Part shown: positions 1 through 8,415 of the stretch, in pieces
Layout: each line of letters begins with the position of its first letter
Numbering within the stretch: the first letter of the stretch is position 1
Source: Lachnospiraceae bacterium TWA4
GTDB taxonomy: Bacteria; Bacillota; Clostridia; Lachnospirales; Lachnospiraceae
Length of the DNA: 48,536 nucleotides
Assembly (NCBI GenBank): GCA_000875945.1
Contig: JPZU01000001.1
Span: forward strand, 858,925-907,460
Direction of reading: 5' to 3'
Program-made: the position numbers and the translations under genes
The notes under the pieces: generated by a model
What the model was told of the DNA's origin: nothing
The model's database searches: none
The model's input: the letters and a program-made list of their open reading frames with translations, nothing else

Positions 1-329
1 TTACTTTACTTACGACGACCCCGACCTACTTCGTCTCCTTACAATTTACTCTATCCGTTCCAACGGGCGGGCTCTAGCCACTTTTGAACCAGCTGTACTA
101 GTATATTTCTTTTGTTTAGGATTCTTTTTGGCCGACTTTACCGAGCTTTATACCTTTCAGTTATAAGCCTGATTGGCATATCGGAGTCTCAGGGAGTGAG
201 GTATCAGCATTTACCTCGTAGATGGAATTTCACCATCCTAATCAAATTAACAGTTAAGCAAGCTTTCATTTGCTTGCTCCGCTAACTTGTTTCCATTTCT
301 GGAGTGTTTCGTTAGCGAACAATTCGCAC
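1..329 (-). mobile_element. group II intron, 5' part, inserted in dnaE (continues off the left edge)
   Basis: On the minus strand dnaE loses homology right after the GAT codon at 332-330, and the next bases are GTGCGA, the canonical group II intron 5' end. The following ~320 bases look like domain I: a series of short helices, the GGTGAAATTCCATC hairpin typical of these introns (about 222-235), and no long ORF. DnaE homology would resume with Phe-Leu-Gly-Leu, which is absent here, so the intron runs beyond base 1. Any intron-encoded reverse transcriptase, domain V and the 3' splice site are outside the window. Group I introns are unlikely because they do not start GUGCG. Exon-binding sites could not be assigned from this part alone. 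Confidence 0.85.
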
Positions 330-2015
330 ATCCATTTTAAGAAGACCAAGTTCTTCTAGTGTTGTCATAATGTACTGAGTTGTAATAGACCCATCACTTC
401 CCCTTGAAAGTGGTACATACTCCCAAATTGGCTTTTGACTAATGACTACACCTGCTGCATGCATGGATGTATGCCTTGGAAGTCCCTCCAGACGTTTTGA
501 CATATCAATAAGATAATGAACCCTCTCATCCTCTGTATAGAGCTTTTTAAGTTCTGGATTCATTTTGAGTGCTTTATCAATTGTAATGTTTAATTCCTTT
601 GGAATCATCTTGGCAATCTGGTCACATAGTGCATACGAATAATCTAATACTCGACCTACATCTCGAATGACGTTTCTAGCAGCCATTGTTCCAAAAGTTA
701 CAATCTGTACGACACAGTCTTTTCCATATTTTTCAGTTACATAATCAATGACTTCTTGTCTTCGTTCATAACAAAAGTCAATATCAATATCAGGCATACT
801 GACACGTTCTGGATTTAAGAAACGTTCAAAAATTAAGTCGTATTTTTCAGGATCAATATCTGTAATTTGAAGACTATAGGCTACAATACTTCCAGCTGCT
901 GAACCTCGTCCAGGTCCTACCATAATCTTATGGTCTTTCGCATATTTTATAAAATCCCAAACAATTAAGAAATAATCCACATATCCCATGTTTTCGATAG
1001 TTGTAAGTTCATATTCTAATCGTTCTTTTAGCTTTTCTGAAGCATTTGGATAGCGCATGTCAAATCCCTTTTGACAAAGATATCTCAGATACTCTGGAGA
1101 TGTATAACCTTTAGGAACCTCAAATTTAGGCAGCTTTTGAACACCAAACTCAATTTCTACTTCACATCGATTCGCGATTTTTTTGGTGTTATCTAAGGCT
1201 TGCGGTGCAAAAGGAAAAAGCTTTCTCATTTCTTCTTCAGATTTGCAATAATACTGCCCACCTTCATAACGCATACGATTTTCATCAGAAATTCTCTTCC
1301 CTGTCTGAATACACAATAAGATATCATGTGCTTTTGCATCATCTGCAAAGGTATAGTGAATATCATTCGTACAAACCAATTCGATTCCAAGTTCTTCACT
1401 GAGTCGTAACATTCCTTGATTGACTGTCTGCTGATCGGCAATTCCATGATCTTGCATTTCTAAAAAGAAATTCCCTTTGCCAAAAATTTCTTGATAGTGA
1501 AGTGCTGATTTTTTAGCGTCTTCATACATTCCTCTTGCAAGGTACCTTGAAACTTCTCCTGCAAGGCATGCACTAAGGGCTATGACTCCTTCATGGTAAG
1601 TTTCTAAAACTTCATAGTCAACTCTTGGTTTATAGTAAAATCCTTCGGTAAATCCCAAGGATACAATTTTCATTAAATTTTGATATCCTGTATTATTTTC
1701 AGCCAGTAATACTAAGTGATAATAGGGATTATCCCCAGCTGTTTTTTCTTTATCAAATCTTGAACGAGGAGCTACATAAACTTCACAGCCAATAATCGGC
1801 TTAATACCTTCTTCTTTACAAGCTCTGTAAAAATCGATAACCCCATACATCACTCCATGGTCTGTAATGGCAAGTTCTTTATAGCCTAAATCCTTCGCTT
1901 GTTTTACTAATTCCTTAATTTTACTCGATCCATCTAAAAGGCTATACTCTGTATGAACATGTAAATGAACAAAATTATTCTCTATTGTATTTACTTTATT
2001 TTCTATTGTACTCAC
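330..2015 (-). CDS. dnaE: DNA polymerase III subunit alpha DnaE, 5' exon
   Basis: N-terminal ~562 residues of the replicative polymerase alpha subunit, whose family is usually about 1150 residues. The PHP domain opens with HLHVHTEYSLLDG (about residues 17-29). The polymerase palm has RGSAAGS (about 370) and the metal-binding PDIDIDF (about 408). The exon ends LLKMD, where the Asp corresponds to the third catalytic carboxylate of E. coli alpha (Asp401, Asp403, Asp555). Reading on into the intron adds only VRIVR and a stop at 312-314, so a functional enzyme needs splicing. The start is GTG at 2015 with a weak AAGG-type site; the conserved protein begins around residue 15. The gene follows the terminator of the hprK-crh group, so it may have its own promoter. 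Confidence 0.93.
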
Positions 2016-2046
2016 CTTATCTTTCTATTAAAATTTCTATTAAAAT

Positions 2047-2071
2047 AGGGGCTGTATAAAAAACAGCCCCT
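2047..2071 (-). terminator. terminator after crh-like gene
   Basis: Perfect 8-bp stem AGGGGCTG/CAGCCCCT with a 9-base loop, followed on the minus strand by ATTTTAAT. It lies between the end of the HPr-like gene and the start of dnaE. The U-tract is imperfect, so some read-through into dnaE is possible. Confidence 0.7.
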
Positions 2072-2084
2072 TTCTTTTCTGTTT

Positions 2085-2345
2085 TTATGCTCCTGTTGAA
2101 CAAAGGAATCTCTCAATTCCATCTAGTGCTACTTCCTCATCATTTCCATTTGCACTAATTTCCAATTCTTCACCCTTTTGAAAGGTTAAAGTCATAACTC
2201 CCATTATGCTTTTTGCGTTAATTTTCTTTGTACCAGTTGTTACATGAATTGAACTTTCATATTGGCTTGCCACCTGAACAAACATAGCAGCTGGTCTTTG
2301 TTCAGCCTCTGGTCCTACACTAATTGTCATTTTTCTTGTAATCAT
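2085..2345 (-). CDS. crh: Crh-like HPr-family protein lacking the PTS histidine
   Basis: 86-residue HPr-fold protein. The start ATG at 2345 is preceded by AGGAGG seven bases upstream, and it overlaps the end of whiA by 26 bp. The HprK target loop is intact (KSIMGVM, with the Ser equivalent to HPr Ser46). In the active-site loop, HPr proteins have G-[IL]-H-A-R-P-A, whereas this one reads EAEQRPAA, so the phosphoryl-accepting His15 is replaced by Glu. It therefore cannot act as a PTS phosphocarrier but can still be phosphorylated by HprK, as is known for Bacillus Crh (Gln15). The whiA-crh order matches Bacillus, and hprK is two genes upstream in the same direction. A regulatory role, such as a CcpA corepressor, is inferred. 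Confidence 0.85.
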   Translation of the reverse strand: MITRKMTISVGPEAEQRPAAMFVQVASQYESSIHVTTGTKKINAKSIMGVMTLTFQKGEELEISANGNDEEVALDGIERFLCSTGA

Positions 2346-3243
2346 ATAGTTCCTCCTCTGTTTTAATTTGACTAGCAATAAGTTTAAGTTTACGTAACCT
2401 ATGATTAATTCCAGATTTTCCAACTTTTGGATTCATAAGTTCCCCGAGTTCCTTCAGCGGCATCTCTGGATTTTCTAAGCGAAACTTCGCAGTTTCTTTT
2501 AACTCCCTTGGTAAACTTTCTAATCCTATTGTTTGACTAATTAAATTTATATCATGAATCTGCGACTGCGCAGCTGATACCGATTTTAAAATATTTGCTG
2601 TATCACAATTGACTTGTCGATTAATTTTTCCATTAATTTCTCTGCGAATTCGTACATTTTCATACTCCATTAAAGCTACCGGAGCCTCCATCACATTTAA
2701 TAAATCGACAATTTGTCTTCCCTCTTTAATATACACAACTTCTGAATACTTACGCTTCACAATTTTGGCATCTATTGAAAACGTTTCTAATAATTCCAAT
2801 AATTGGTTGGTTTTCTTATAATTTCCAGAAACAAATTCTAAATGGTAGGACTTATTAGGGTCACTCACCGAACCACTGCACATAAACATTCCTCGTAAAA
2901 ATGCTCGCTTACAACAAGAGCTTTGTAAAAGAAGCCCACTTACAGGTTCTTCGTAATACTCAAATTTAATTGCTTGTTTAATTCTCTTTACCAATTTAAA
3001 ATCTGTAATTGCAATTGTATATCGCTTTTTTCTCACAGAAATTTCTGGATGGCTATCAAAACACTTAACCAACAAATCGTACAACTTGCCAGCAACTATT
3101 TCCTTATCCGTTTTTACTACTAAAAAATGTTTATCTTTACATTCACAAGCACTCAAAATAGCTGCAAGTTCAGCAAGTTGACAATGTCTAACTTTTCCAA
3201 ATTTCCTAGCTAATTCTTCTTTTACTGCATGCGAAAAAGACAT
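2320..3243 (-). CDS. whiA: DNA-binding protein WhiA
   Basis: 307 residues, the usual WhiA length. It combines an N-terminal LAGLIDADG-homing-endonuclease-like fold (start MSFSHAVKEELARKF) with a C-terminal helix-turn-helix (about residues 225-295, with NPKVGKSGINHRLRKL near 275-290). In Actinobacteria WhiA is a sporulation regulator; in Bacillus it affects division and chromosome segregation. Its stop overlaps the start of the HPr-like gene, and the murB stop lies immediately upstream, so the genes are co-transcribed. The rapZ and glmR/yvcK genes that often sit next to whiA in Firmicutes are absent from this junction. Confidence 0.93.
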   Translation of the reverse strand: MSFSHAVKEELARKFGKVRHCQLAELAAILSACECKDKHFLVVKTDKEIVAGKLYDLLVKCFDSHPEISVRKKRYTIAITDFKLVKRIKQAIKFEYYEEPVSGLLLQSSCCKRAFLRGMFMCSGSVSDPNKSYHLEFVSGNYKKTNQLLELLETFSIDAKIVKRKYSEVVYIKEGRQIVDLLNVMEAPVALMEYENVRIRREINGKINRQVNCDTANILKSVSAAQSQIHDINLISQTIGLESLPRELKETAKFRLENPEMPLKELGELMNPKVGKSGINHRLRKLKLIASQIKTEEELYDYKKNDN

Positions 3244-3244
3244 A

Positions 3245-4150
3245 CTAGAACTCTCCTACTAATTGAACTTCTGGCTCCATATGAACCCCAAATTTTTCAT
3301 AAACAATTCTTTGTACATCTTGAATTAGCTGATAAATATCACTAGACGTTGCATGATTTTTATTAATAACAAATCCACAGTGCTTTTCAGATACCATAGC
3401 TCCACCAACTTGATATCCTCTAAGTCCACTATCTTGGATAAGCTTTCCAGCAAAATACCCTTCAGGACGCTTAAATGTACTTCCTGCACTTGGATACTCT
3501 AATGGCTGTTTTTCTCTACGACTAGCATTTAATTTTTCAATCTCATTTAACAACTCTCCTGCATTCATTGGAGTCAATTGTAACTTTACCTCTAAAACAA
3601 TTCGTTTACTCTGCTTGAAGATACTAGTTCGATAACCTAGCTTTAATTCAGATACAGGCTTTGTCACAACCTGTCCATCTTCATCTAAATATGTAACTTC
3701 CTTAATTACTTGAACCATTTCTCCGCCGTAAGCTCCTGCATTCATTACAACAGCTCCACCAATATTTCCTGGAATTCCTGCTGCAAAAGCCATATTTCCA
3801 AGACCCAACTTCGATAATTGCTTTGATGTAAAAGACAACGAAGTTCCTGCAAGTACAGTTGCCATATGGTTTTCTTCATCTAATTTTATACCTGCAAAAC
3901 GATTTCCAAGGTGGATAATTACACCTTCATAGCCTTTATCACTAACTAATAAGTTGCTTCCATTTCCTATAACATAATAAGGGCTTTTTTCTTTTGTACA
4001 AAGAGCTACCACTTGACAAACTTCTTCAATAGTTGATGGACTAACAAAATACTTTGCCAATCCACCTGTGCGAAAAGTTGTATGCTTTGCCATAGGCTCC
4101 TCTAAATTTATATTTTCTTTACCTAAAATTTCTTCTAATCTCTTTAACAT
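3245..4150 (-). CDS. murB: UDP-N-acetylenolpyruvoylglucosamine reductase
   Basis: 301-residue FAD-dependent cytosolic enzyme that reduces UDP-GlcNAc-enolpyruvate to UDP-MurNAc, the second committed step of peptidoglycan precursor synthesis. The FAD-binding region has GNGSNLLVSDKG (about 63-74) and GIPGNIGGAVVMNAG (about 125-139). The catalytic Ser is in YPSAGSTFKRP (about 220-230), and the C-terminal acid is in EPEVQLVG. Length and motif spacing fit the shorter Firmicutes MurB type. The gene sits between hprK (3-base gap) and whiA (1-base gap), indicating an operon. Confidence 0.96.
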   Translation of the reverse strand: MLKRLEEILGKENINLEEPMAKHTTFRTGGLAKYFVSPSTIEEVCQVVALCTKEKSPYYVIGNGSNLLVSDKGYEGVIIHLGNRFAGIKLDEENHMATVLAGTSLSFTSKQLSKLGLGNMAFAAGIPGNIGGAVVMNAGAYGGEMVQVIKEVTYLDEDGQVVTKPVSELKLGYRTSIFKQSKRIVLEVKLQLTPMNAGELLNEIEKLNASRREKQPLEYPSAGSTFKRPEGYFAGKLIQDSGLRGYQVGGAMVSEKHCGFVINKNHATSSDIYQLIQDVQRIVYEKFGVHMEPEVQLVGEF

Positions 4151-4153
4151 AAA

Positions 4154-5095
4154 CTAAATAATATCCTCTATAACTCCTTTAGTTAAATTCTCTTGAACTC
4201 TTCGATATAGCTCATCTGTTGCATTATAACCCATCTTTTTCTGACGATGATTGATTGCCGCTGTTTCTACAATAATTGCAACATTTCGACCTGGTCGAAC
4301 TGGCAGTCTATGACAAACCACCTTACTGTTTAAATATTCTTCATATTGATTTTCTTTACCTAATCGGTCAAATTCTTTATCTTTTCTCCATTCCTCTAAA
4401 TGAATGGTCATATCAATCTTTTGACTATCTTTTACACTTTCAACACCGAATAGTGTTTTTGCATCAATAATACCAATACCTCGAAGTTCAATAAAATGAC
4501 GAGTAACTGCTGGTGCGCTGCCAACTAATTCGTCATCACTGACTTTTCGAATCTCTACAACATCATCACTGACAAGACGGTGTCCTCGTTTAATCAATTC
4601 TAATGCTACTTCACTCTTACCAATTCCACTCTCACCAGTAATTAATACACCTTCACCAAATACATCAACTAATACTCCGTGAATACTAATCATTGGTGCA
4701 AGTTGTGTTTTTAACCAAATAATGACTTCTGCAAGCATATCTGATGTTGTTTTATCGGTCATTAACAACGGAACATCATACTTAACTGCTGCATCATACA
4801 TATACTTGTCTGGATAATAACCACGACATAAAATTAAACAAGGAAATTTATAGCTAAAAAGCTTATCATAAATTTCTATTTTTTGTTCTTCTGGCATCTG
4901 ATGAAGATACTCTTCTTCGACGTTTCCAATTAATTGCACTCTTTCATTGTTAAAATGAGCAAAATGTCCGGTCAACTGTAATGCTGGACGATTCACGTCT
5001 GCATGCTTAATAATAATCTGGCTTGTATCAATCGTTTCTGTCAGATTCTTTAACTTCATTTTGTCAATAAAAGTAGATACTCTTACTCCTAGCAT
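4154..5095 (-). CDS. hprK: HPr kinase/phosphorylase
   Basis: 313 residues. The C-terminal kinase domain carries the Walker A motif GESGIGKS (about 153-160), the LVSDDVV acidic motif and the HprK signature region HRLPVRPGRNVAIIVE (about 263-278). The enzyme phosphorylates or dephosphorylates Ser46 of HPr-like proteins according to ATP, fructose-1,6-bisphosphate and phosphate levels, and so drives carbon catabolite control. Its likely target is encoded two genes downstream. The start ATG at 5095 has a GGGAGG site, and a good promoter lies at 5135-5163. Confidence 0.96.
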   Translation of the reverse strand: MLGVRVSTFIDKMKLKNLTETIDTSQIIIKHADVNRPALQLTGHFAHFNNERVQLIGNVEEEYLHQMPEEQKIEIYDKLFSYKFPCLILCRGYYPDKYMYDAAVKYDVPLLMTDKTTSDMLAEVIIWLKTQLAPMISIHGVLVDVFGEGVLITGESGIGKSEVALELIKRGHRLVSDDVVEIRKVSDDELVGSAPAVTRHFIELRGIGIIDAKTLFGVESVKDSQKIDMTIHLEEWRKDKEFDRLGKENQYEEYLNSKVVCHRLPVRPGRNVAIIVETAAINHRQKKMGYNATDELYRRVQENLTKGVIEDII

Positions 5096-5134
5096 AAATT
5101 TCCTCCCTCTATACTCACATTTTCAAATATTATT

Positions 5135-5163
5135 ATTGTATCATAATAAAACTATACAGACAA
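5135..5163 (-). promoter_or_regulatory. sigma-A-type promoter of hprK-murB-whiA-crh
   Basis: On the minus strand TTGTCT and TACAAT are separated by 17 bases, and a TG precedes the -10 box (TGATACAAT). It lies about 40 bases upstream of the hprK start, with no competing gene in between. Confidence 0.7.
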
Positions 5164-5240
5164 GACGGAAGTAAAACAATTTTTTTGAATTTTCAGACAA
5201 TTTATATGCAAAACGACAAATAAAGGTCTGAAGTTTACAT

Positions 5241-5267
5241 AAAAATCGCTCCCTCTTAGAGGGAGCG
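5241..5267 (-). terminator. terminator after glnN
   Basis: Perfect 9-bp stem CGCTCCCTC/GAGGGAGCG with a 3-base loop (5247-5267). It is followed on the minus strand by ATTTTTAT. It starts 13 bases beyond the glutamine synthetase stop codon. Confidence 0.88.
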
Positions 5268-5279
5268 AACTAAAAAATG

Positions 5280-7397
5280 TTAAACTTCAAAAATTAAATC
5301 ACCATAAGATGGCACCGGCCAATACTCTTTATCTACTAACATTTCAAGAACATCAATTGGTGCTCTGAGTGCATCCATTGCTGGAAATACCTGTTCTCTA
5401 TAAGCAAATGCTTTTTCTTTTTGTGATTCAATTTTACCAACCTTTACTAATACACTCTTTAATTCTTTTAAAGCTTTTTGAGCTTTTACAAGTTCTGCAC
5501 TAACCTCTATAAGCATTTCTTTTTGAACTGACACATCTGCTTGTTCACATGCCTCTCTTACTGCACTAATAGAAGTTGCAAGTTCTGTTGTATAAGAAAT
5601 GACTGATGGAATATACTGCTTAGAAGCCATATCAACCATTGCTAATGCCTCGATGTTCACTTTCTTTGCATAAGTTTCATACAGAATTTCTGCACGAGAT
5701 TCTAATTCTGCTTTTGTAAAAATACCGAATTTCTCATAAAGATTGACAGCCTTATCAGTGACGAGTGCACCTACTGCCTCAACCATTGACTCAATATTTG
5801 GAAGTCCTCTACGTTTAGCTTCTTCTACCCATTCATCTGAATATCCATTGCCATTAAAAATAACTCTGCTATGTTCAGTTAAATACTTTTTAATCAAATC
5901 ATGAACTGCAAGGTCTTTATCTTCTGCTGCTTCTAAAATGTCAGCAGCTTCACAAAAAGCTTCTGCAGCAATTGCATTGAGTGTAATATTTGGAGCTCCA
6001 ATAGAGTCTTCTGAGCCTACCATACGGAACTCAAATTTATTCCCTGTAAAAGCAAATGGTGATGTACGATTTCGATCAGTTGCATCTTTTGAAAGAGTAG
6101 GTAAAGATGATACACCTGTTTCTAATTTTCCACCTGTTTTGCATGAATCTGCATTACCAGTTTCAATTAACTGATTGACCACATCTTCTAACTGCTCACC
6201 TAAGAAAACAGAAATAATTGCTGGTGGCGCTTCATTTGCACCCAAACGATGCTCATTACCTACATTTGAAGCTGATTCACGAAGTAAATCTGCATGAGTA
6301 TCTACAGCCTTGATAATACAAGCAAGAACTAATAAGAACTGAATATTTTCATTCGGAGTCTTACCAGGCTCTAAAAGATTCACTCCATTATCTGTATTTA
6401 ATGACCAGTTATTATGCTTACCTGAACCATTCACTCCAGCAAATGGTTTTTCATGAAGTAAACACTTCATTCCATGATGTTCAGCTACTCGCTTCATAGT
6501 TTCCATAACTAACTGATTATGGTCTACAGCAATATTGGCTGTATCAAAAATTGGTGCAAGTTCATGCTGAGCAGGAGCTACCTCATTGTGCTGAGTTTTT
6601 GCAGTAATTCCAAGTTTCCACAATTCTTTATTTAAATCCTGCATATATTCACCAATACGTTCACGAATAACACCAAAATATTGGTCATCAAGTTCCTGTC
6701 CCTTGGGAGCAGGTGCACCAAAGAGTGTACGGCCTGTAAAAATTAAATCTTTTCTCTTTAAAAATTTTTCTTTGTCGACTAAAAAATATTCCTGTTCAGC
6801 TCCAACACTTGCTGAGACCTTTGTAGCCTGCGTGTTGCCAAATAGACGAACAATACGAAGAGCTTGCTTGTTTACTGCTTCCATTGAACGAAGAAGTGGA
6901 GTTTTTTGATCAAGAGCTTCTCCTGTATAGGAGCAGAATGCTGTAGGAATACAAAGAATCTTGCCTACTCCTGACTCCTTAATAAATGCTGGTGAAGTAC
7001 AATCCCATGCAGTATAACCTCTAGCTTCAAATGTTGCACGAAGTCCTCCCGAAGGGAATGAAGATGCATCAGGTTCACCTTTAATTAATTCCTTACCTGA
7101 AAACTCAAGCATTACTTTACCCATTTCATCAGGAATTGTAACAAATGCATCATGCTTTTCTGCAGTAATTCCTGTTAATGGCTGAAACCAATGAGAATAG
7201 TGAGTTGCACCTTTACTAATTGCCCAGTCTTTCATTGCTTTTGCAACAACGTCTGCATCAGCCATTGCAAGTTCTCCACCATTTTCCATAACATCTAATA
7301 CAGCTTTATAAACCTTTTTAGGTAAATATTCTTTCATCTTCGAAAGATCAAAAACATTTTCACCAAAAATTCCAGCTACATCGATTATTTCACTCAT
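5280..7397 (-). CDS. glnN: glutamine synthetase type III
   Basis: 705 residues, which excludes the ~450-residue type I enzyme and fits GSIII. It catalyses ATP-dependent condensation of glutamate and ammonia in the cytosol. Visible GSIII landmarks are the substrate loop [11 protein letters not shown] (about 322-332), [10 protein letters not shown] (about 388) and [12 protein letters not shown] (about 460). The start ATG at 7397 follows a GGGAGGG site. Only 23 bases separate the fba terminator hairpin from this start, so there is little room for a private promoter; expression may depend on read-through from fba or on a promoter inside it. Confidence 0.96.
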   Translation of the reverse strand: MSEIIDVAGIFGENVFDLSKMKEYLPKKVYKAVLDVMENGGELAMADADVVAKAMKDWAISKGATHYSHWFQPLTGITAEKHDAFVTIPDEMGKVMLEFSGKELIKGEPDASSFPSGGLRATFEARGYTAWDCTSPAFIKESGVGKILCIPTAFCSYTGEALDQKTPLLRSMEAVNKQALRIVRLFGNTQATKVSASVGAEQEYFLVDKEKFLKRKDLIFTGRTLFGAPAPKGQELDDQYFGVIRERIGEYMQDLNKELWKLGITAKTQHNEVAPAQHELAPIFDTANIAVDHNQLVMETMKRVAEHHGMKCLLHEKPFAGVNGSGKHNNWSLNTDNGVNLLEPGKTPNENIQFLLVLACIIKAVDTHADLLRESASNVGNEHRLGANEAPPAIISVFLGEQLEDVVNQLIETGNADSCKTGGKLETGVSSLPTLSKDATDRNRTSPFAFTGNKFEFRMVGSEDSIGAPNITLNAIAAEAFCEAADILEAAEDKDLAVHDLIKKYLTEHSRVIFNGNGYSDEWVEEAKRRGLPNIESMVEAVGALVTDKAVNLYEKFGIFTKAELESRAEILYETYAKKVNIEALAMVDMASKQYIPSVISYTTELATSISAVREACEQADVSVQKEMLIEVSAELVKAQKALKELKSVLVKVGKIESQKEKAFAYREQVFPAMDALRAPIDVLEMLVDKEYWPVPSYGDLIFEV

Positions 7398-7420
7398 AGC
7401 TTTTACCCTCCCTATGATTT

Positions 7421-7450
7421 TAAAAAGGCGTTCCCTAAATAAGGAACGCC
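7421..7450 (-). terminator. terminator or attenuator between fba and glnN
   Basis: 8-bp stem GGCGTTCC/GGAACGCC (7427-7450) with an 8-base loop, then TTTTTA on the minus strand. It lies directly upstream of the glnN ribosome-binding site, so it may partly terminate fba transcripts and set glnN expression. Confidence 0.85.
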
Positions 7451-7474
7451 CTTGTTCTCAAACTATTTAAAGAC

Positions 7475-8341
7475 TTATTCAGCTTTACCAATGCATCCGA
7501 ATAATTCCATTTTTTCTTTAATAGTAGCTTTAATAGCTTCAGTACCAGGAGCTAATAATTTACGAGGGTCATAACCTTTACCCTGCTGATCCTTACCAGC
7601 TTCGATATATTCACGAGTTGCAGCAGCGAATGCTAACTGGCACTCAGTATTTACATTAATCTTAGCAACACCTAAAGAGATTGCTTTCTTAATCATATCT
7701 TCTGGAATACCTGAACCACCATGTAAAACTAATGGCATATCACCAACTTTAGCCTGGATAGCATCTAAAGTTTCAAAGCTAAGTCCAGCCCAGTTTTCTG
7801 GATATTTACCATGAATGTTACCAATACCAGCAGCTAAGATATCAACTCCTAAATCTGCAATTCTCTTACATTCTTCTGGATCTGCACATTCACCCTGTCC
7901 AACAACACCATCTTCTTCTCCACCGATAGAACCAACTTCTGCTTCGATAGACATTCCTTTAGCATGACAAGTAGCTACTAACTCTTTTAGTTTTTCTACG
8001 TTCTCTTCAATTGGATAATGAGAACCATCAAACATAACTGAAGAGAATCCAGCTTCGATACAAGCCTTTGCACCTTCATAGGTTCCATGGTCTAAGTGTA
8101 AAGCTACAGGTACAGTAATTCCCATAGATTCTTCTAAAGCTTTTACCATATCAGCAACAACTTTGAATCCTCCCATGTACTTACCAGCACCCTCAGATAC
8201 TCCAAGGATAATTGGGGCTTTTAATTCCTCAGCAGTCTGTAAAGCAGCCTTTGTCCACTCTAAATTGTTGATGTTAATGTGTGCAACAGCGTAATGTTCT
8301 GCTCTTGCTTTTTTTACCATTTCAGTAACAGGTACTAACAT
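7475..8341 (-). CDS. fba: class II fructose-bisphosphate aldolase
   Basis: 288 residues. Zinc-dependent glycolytic and gluconeogenic enzyme cleaving fructose-1,6-bisphosphate to DHAP and glyceraldehyde-3-phosphate. The class II landmarks are HLDHGT (about 82-87), the zinc-ligand His in GNIHGKYPENW (about 173-183), and the phosphate loop HGGSGIPE (about 208-215) with NVNTEC. The start MLVPVTEM is standard for the family. It has its own promoter (8386-8415), and a terminator separates it from glnN. Confidence 0.96.
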   Translation of the reverse strand: MLVPVTEMVKKARAEHYAVAHININNLEWTKAALQTAEELKAPIILGVSEGAGKYMGGFKVVADMVKALEESMGITVPVALHLDHGTYEGAKACIEAGFSSVMFDGSHYPIEENVEKLKELVATCHAKGMSIEAEVGSIGGEEDGVVGQGECADPEECKRIADLGVDILAAGIGNIHGKYPENWAGLSFETLDAIQAKVGDMPLVLHGGSGIPEDMIKKAISLGVAKINVNTECQLAFAAATREYIEAGKDQQGKGYDPRKLLAPGTEAIKATIKEKMELFGCIGKAE

Positions 8342-8385
8342 TCTAATAAACCTCCATATGAAATTAATTTTTCTTTGCTTCGATT

Positions 8386-8415
8386 ATTATACATCAACTA
8401 AGCCTAGTTAGTCAA
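8386..8415 (-). promoter_or_regulatory. promoter of fba
   Basis: On the minus strand TTGACT and TATAAT are separated by 18 bases, 45 bases upstream of the fba start. The -35 box overlaps the tex stop codon. Confidence 0.72.

Noticed and set aside
1205-1447. Short open frames inside dnaE, rpoB, rpoC, glnN and other large genes
   Set aside because: They lie in other frames of clear protein-coding genes, lack ribosome-binding sites and show no recognisable protein pattern.
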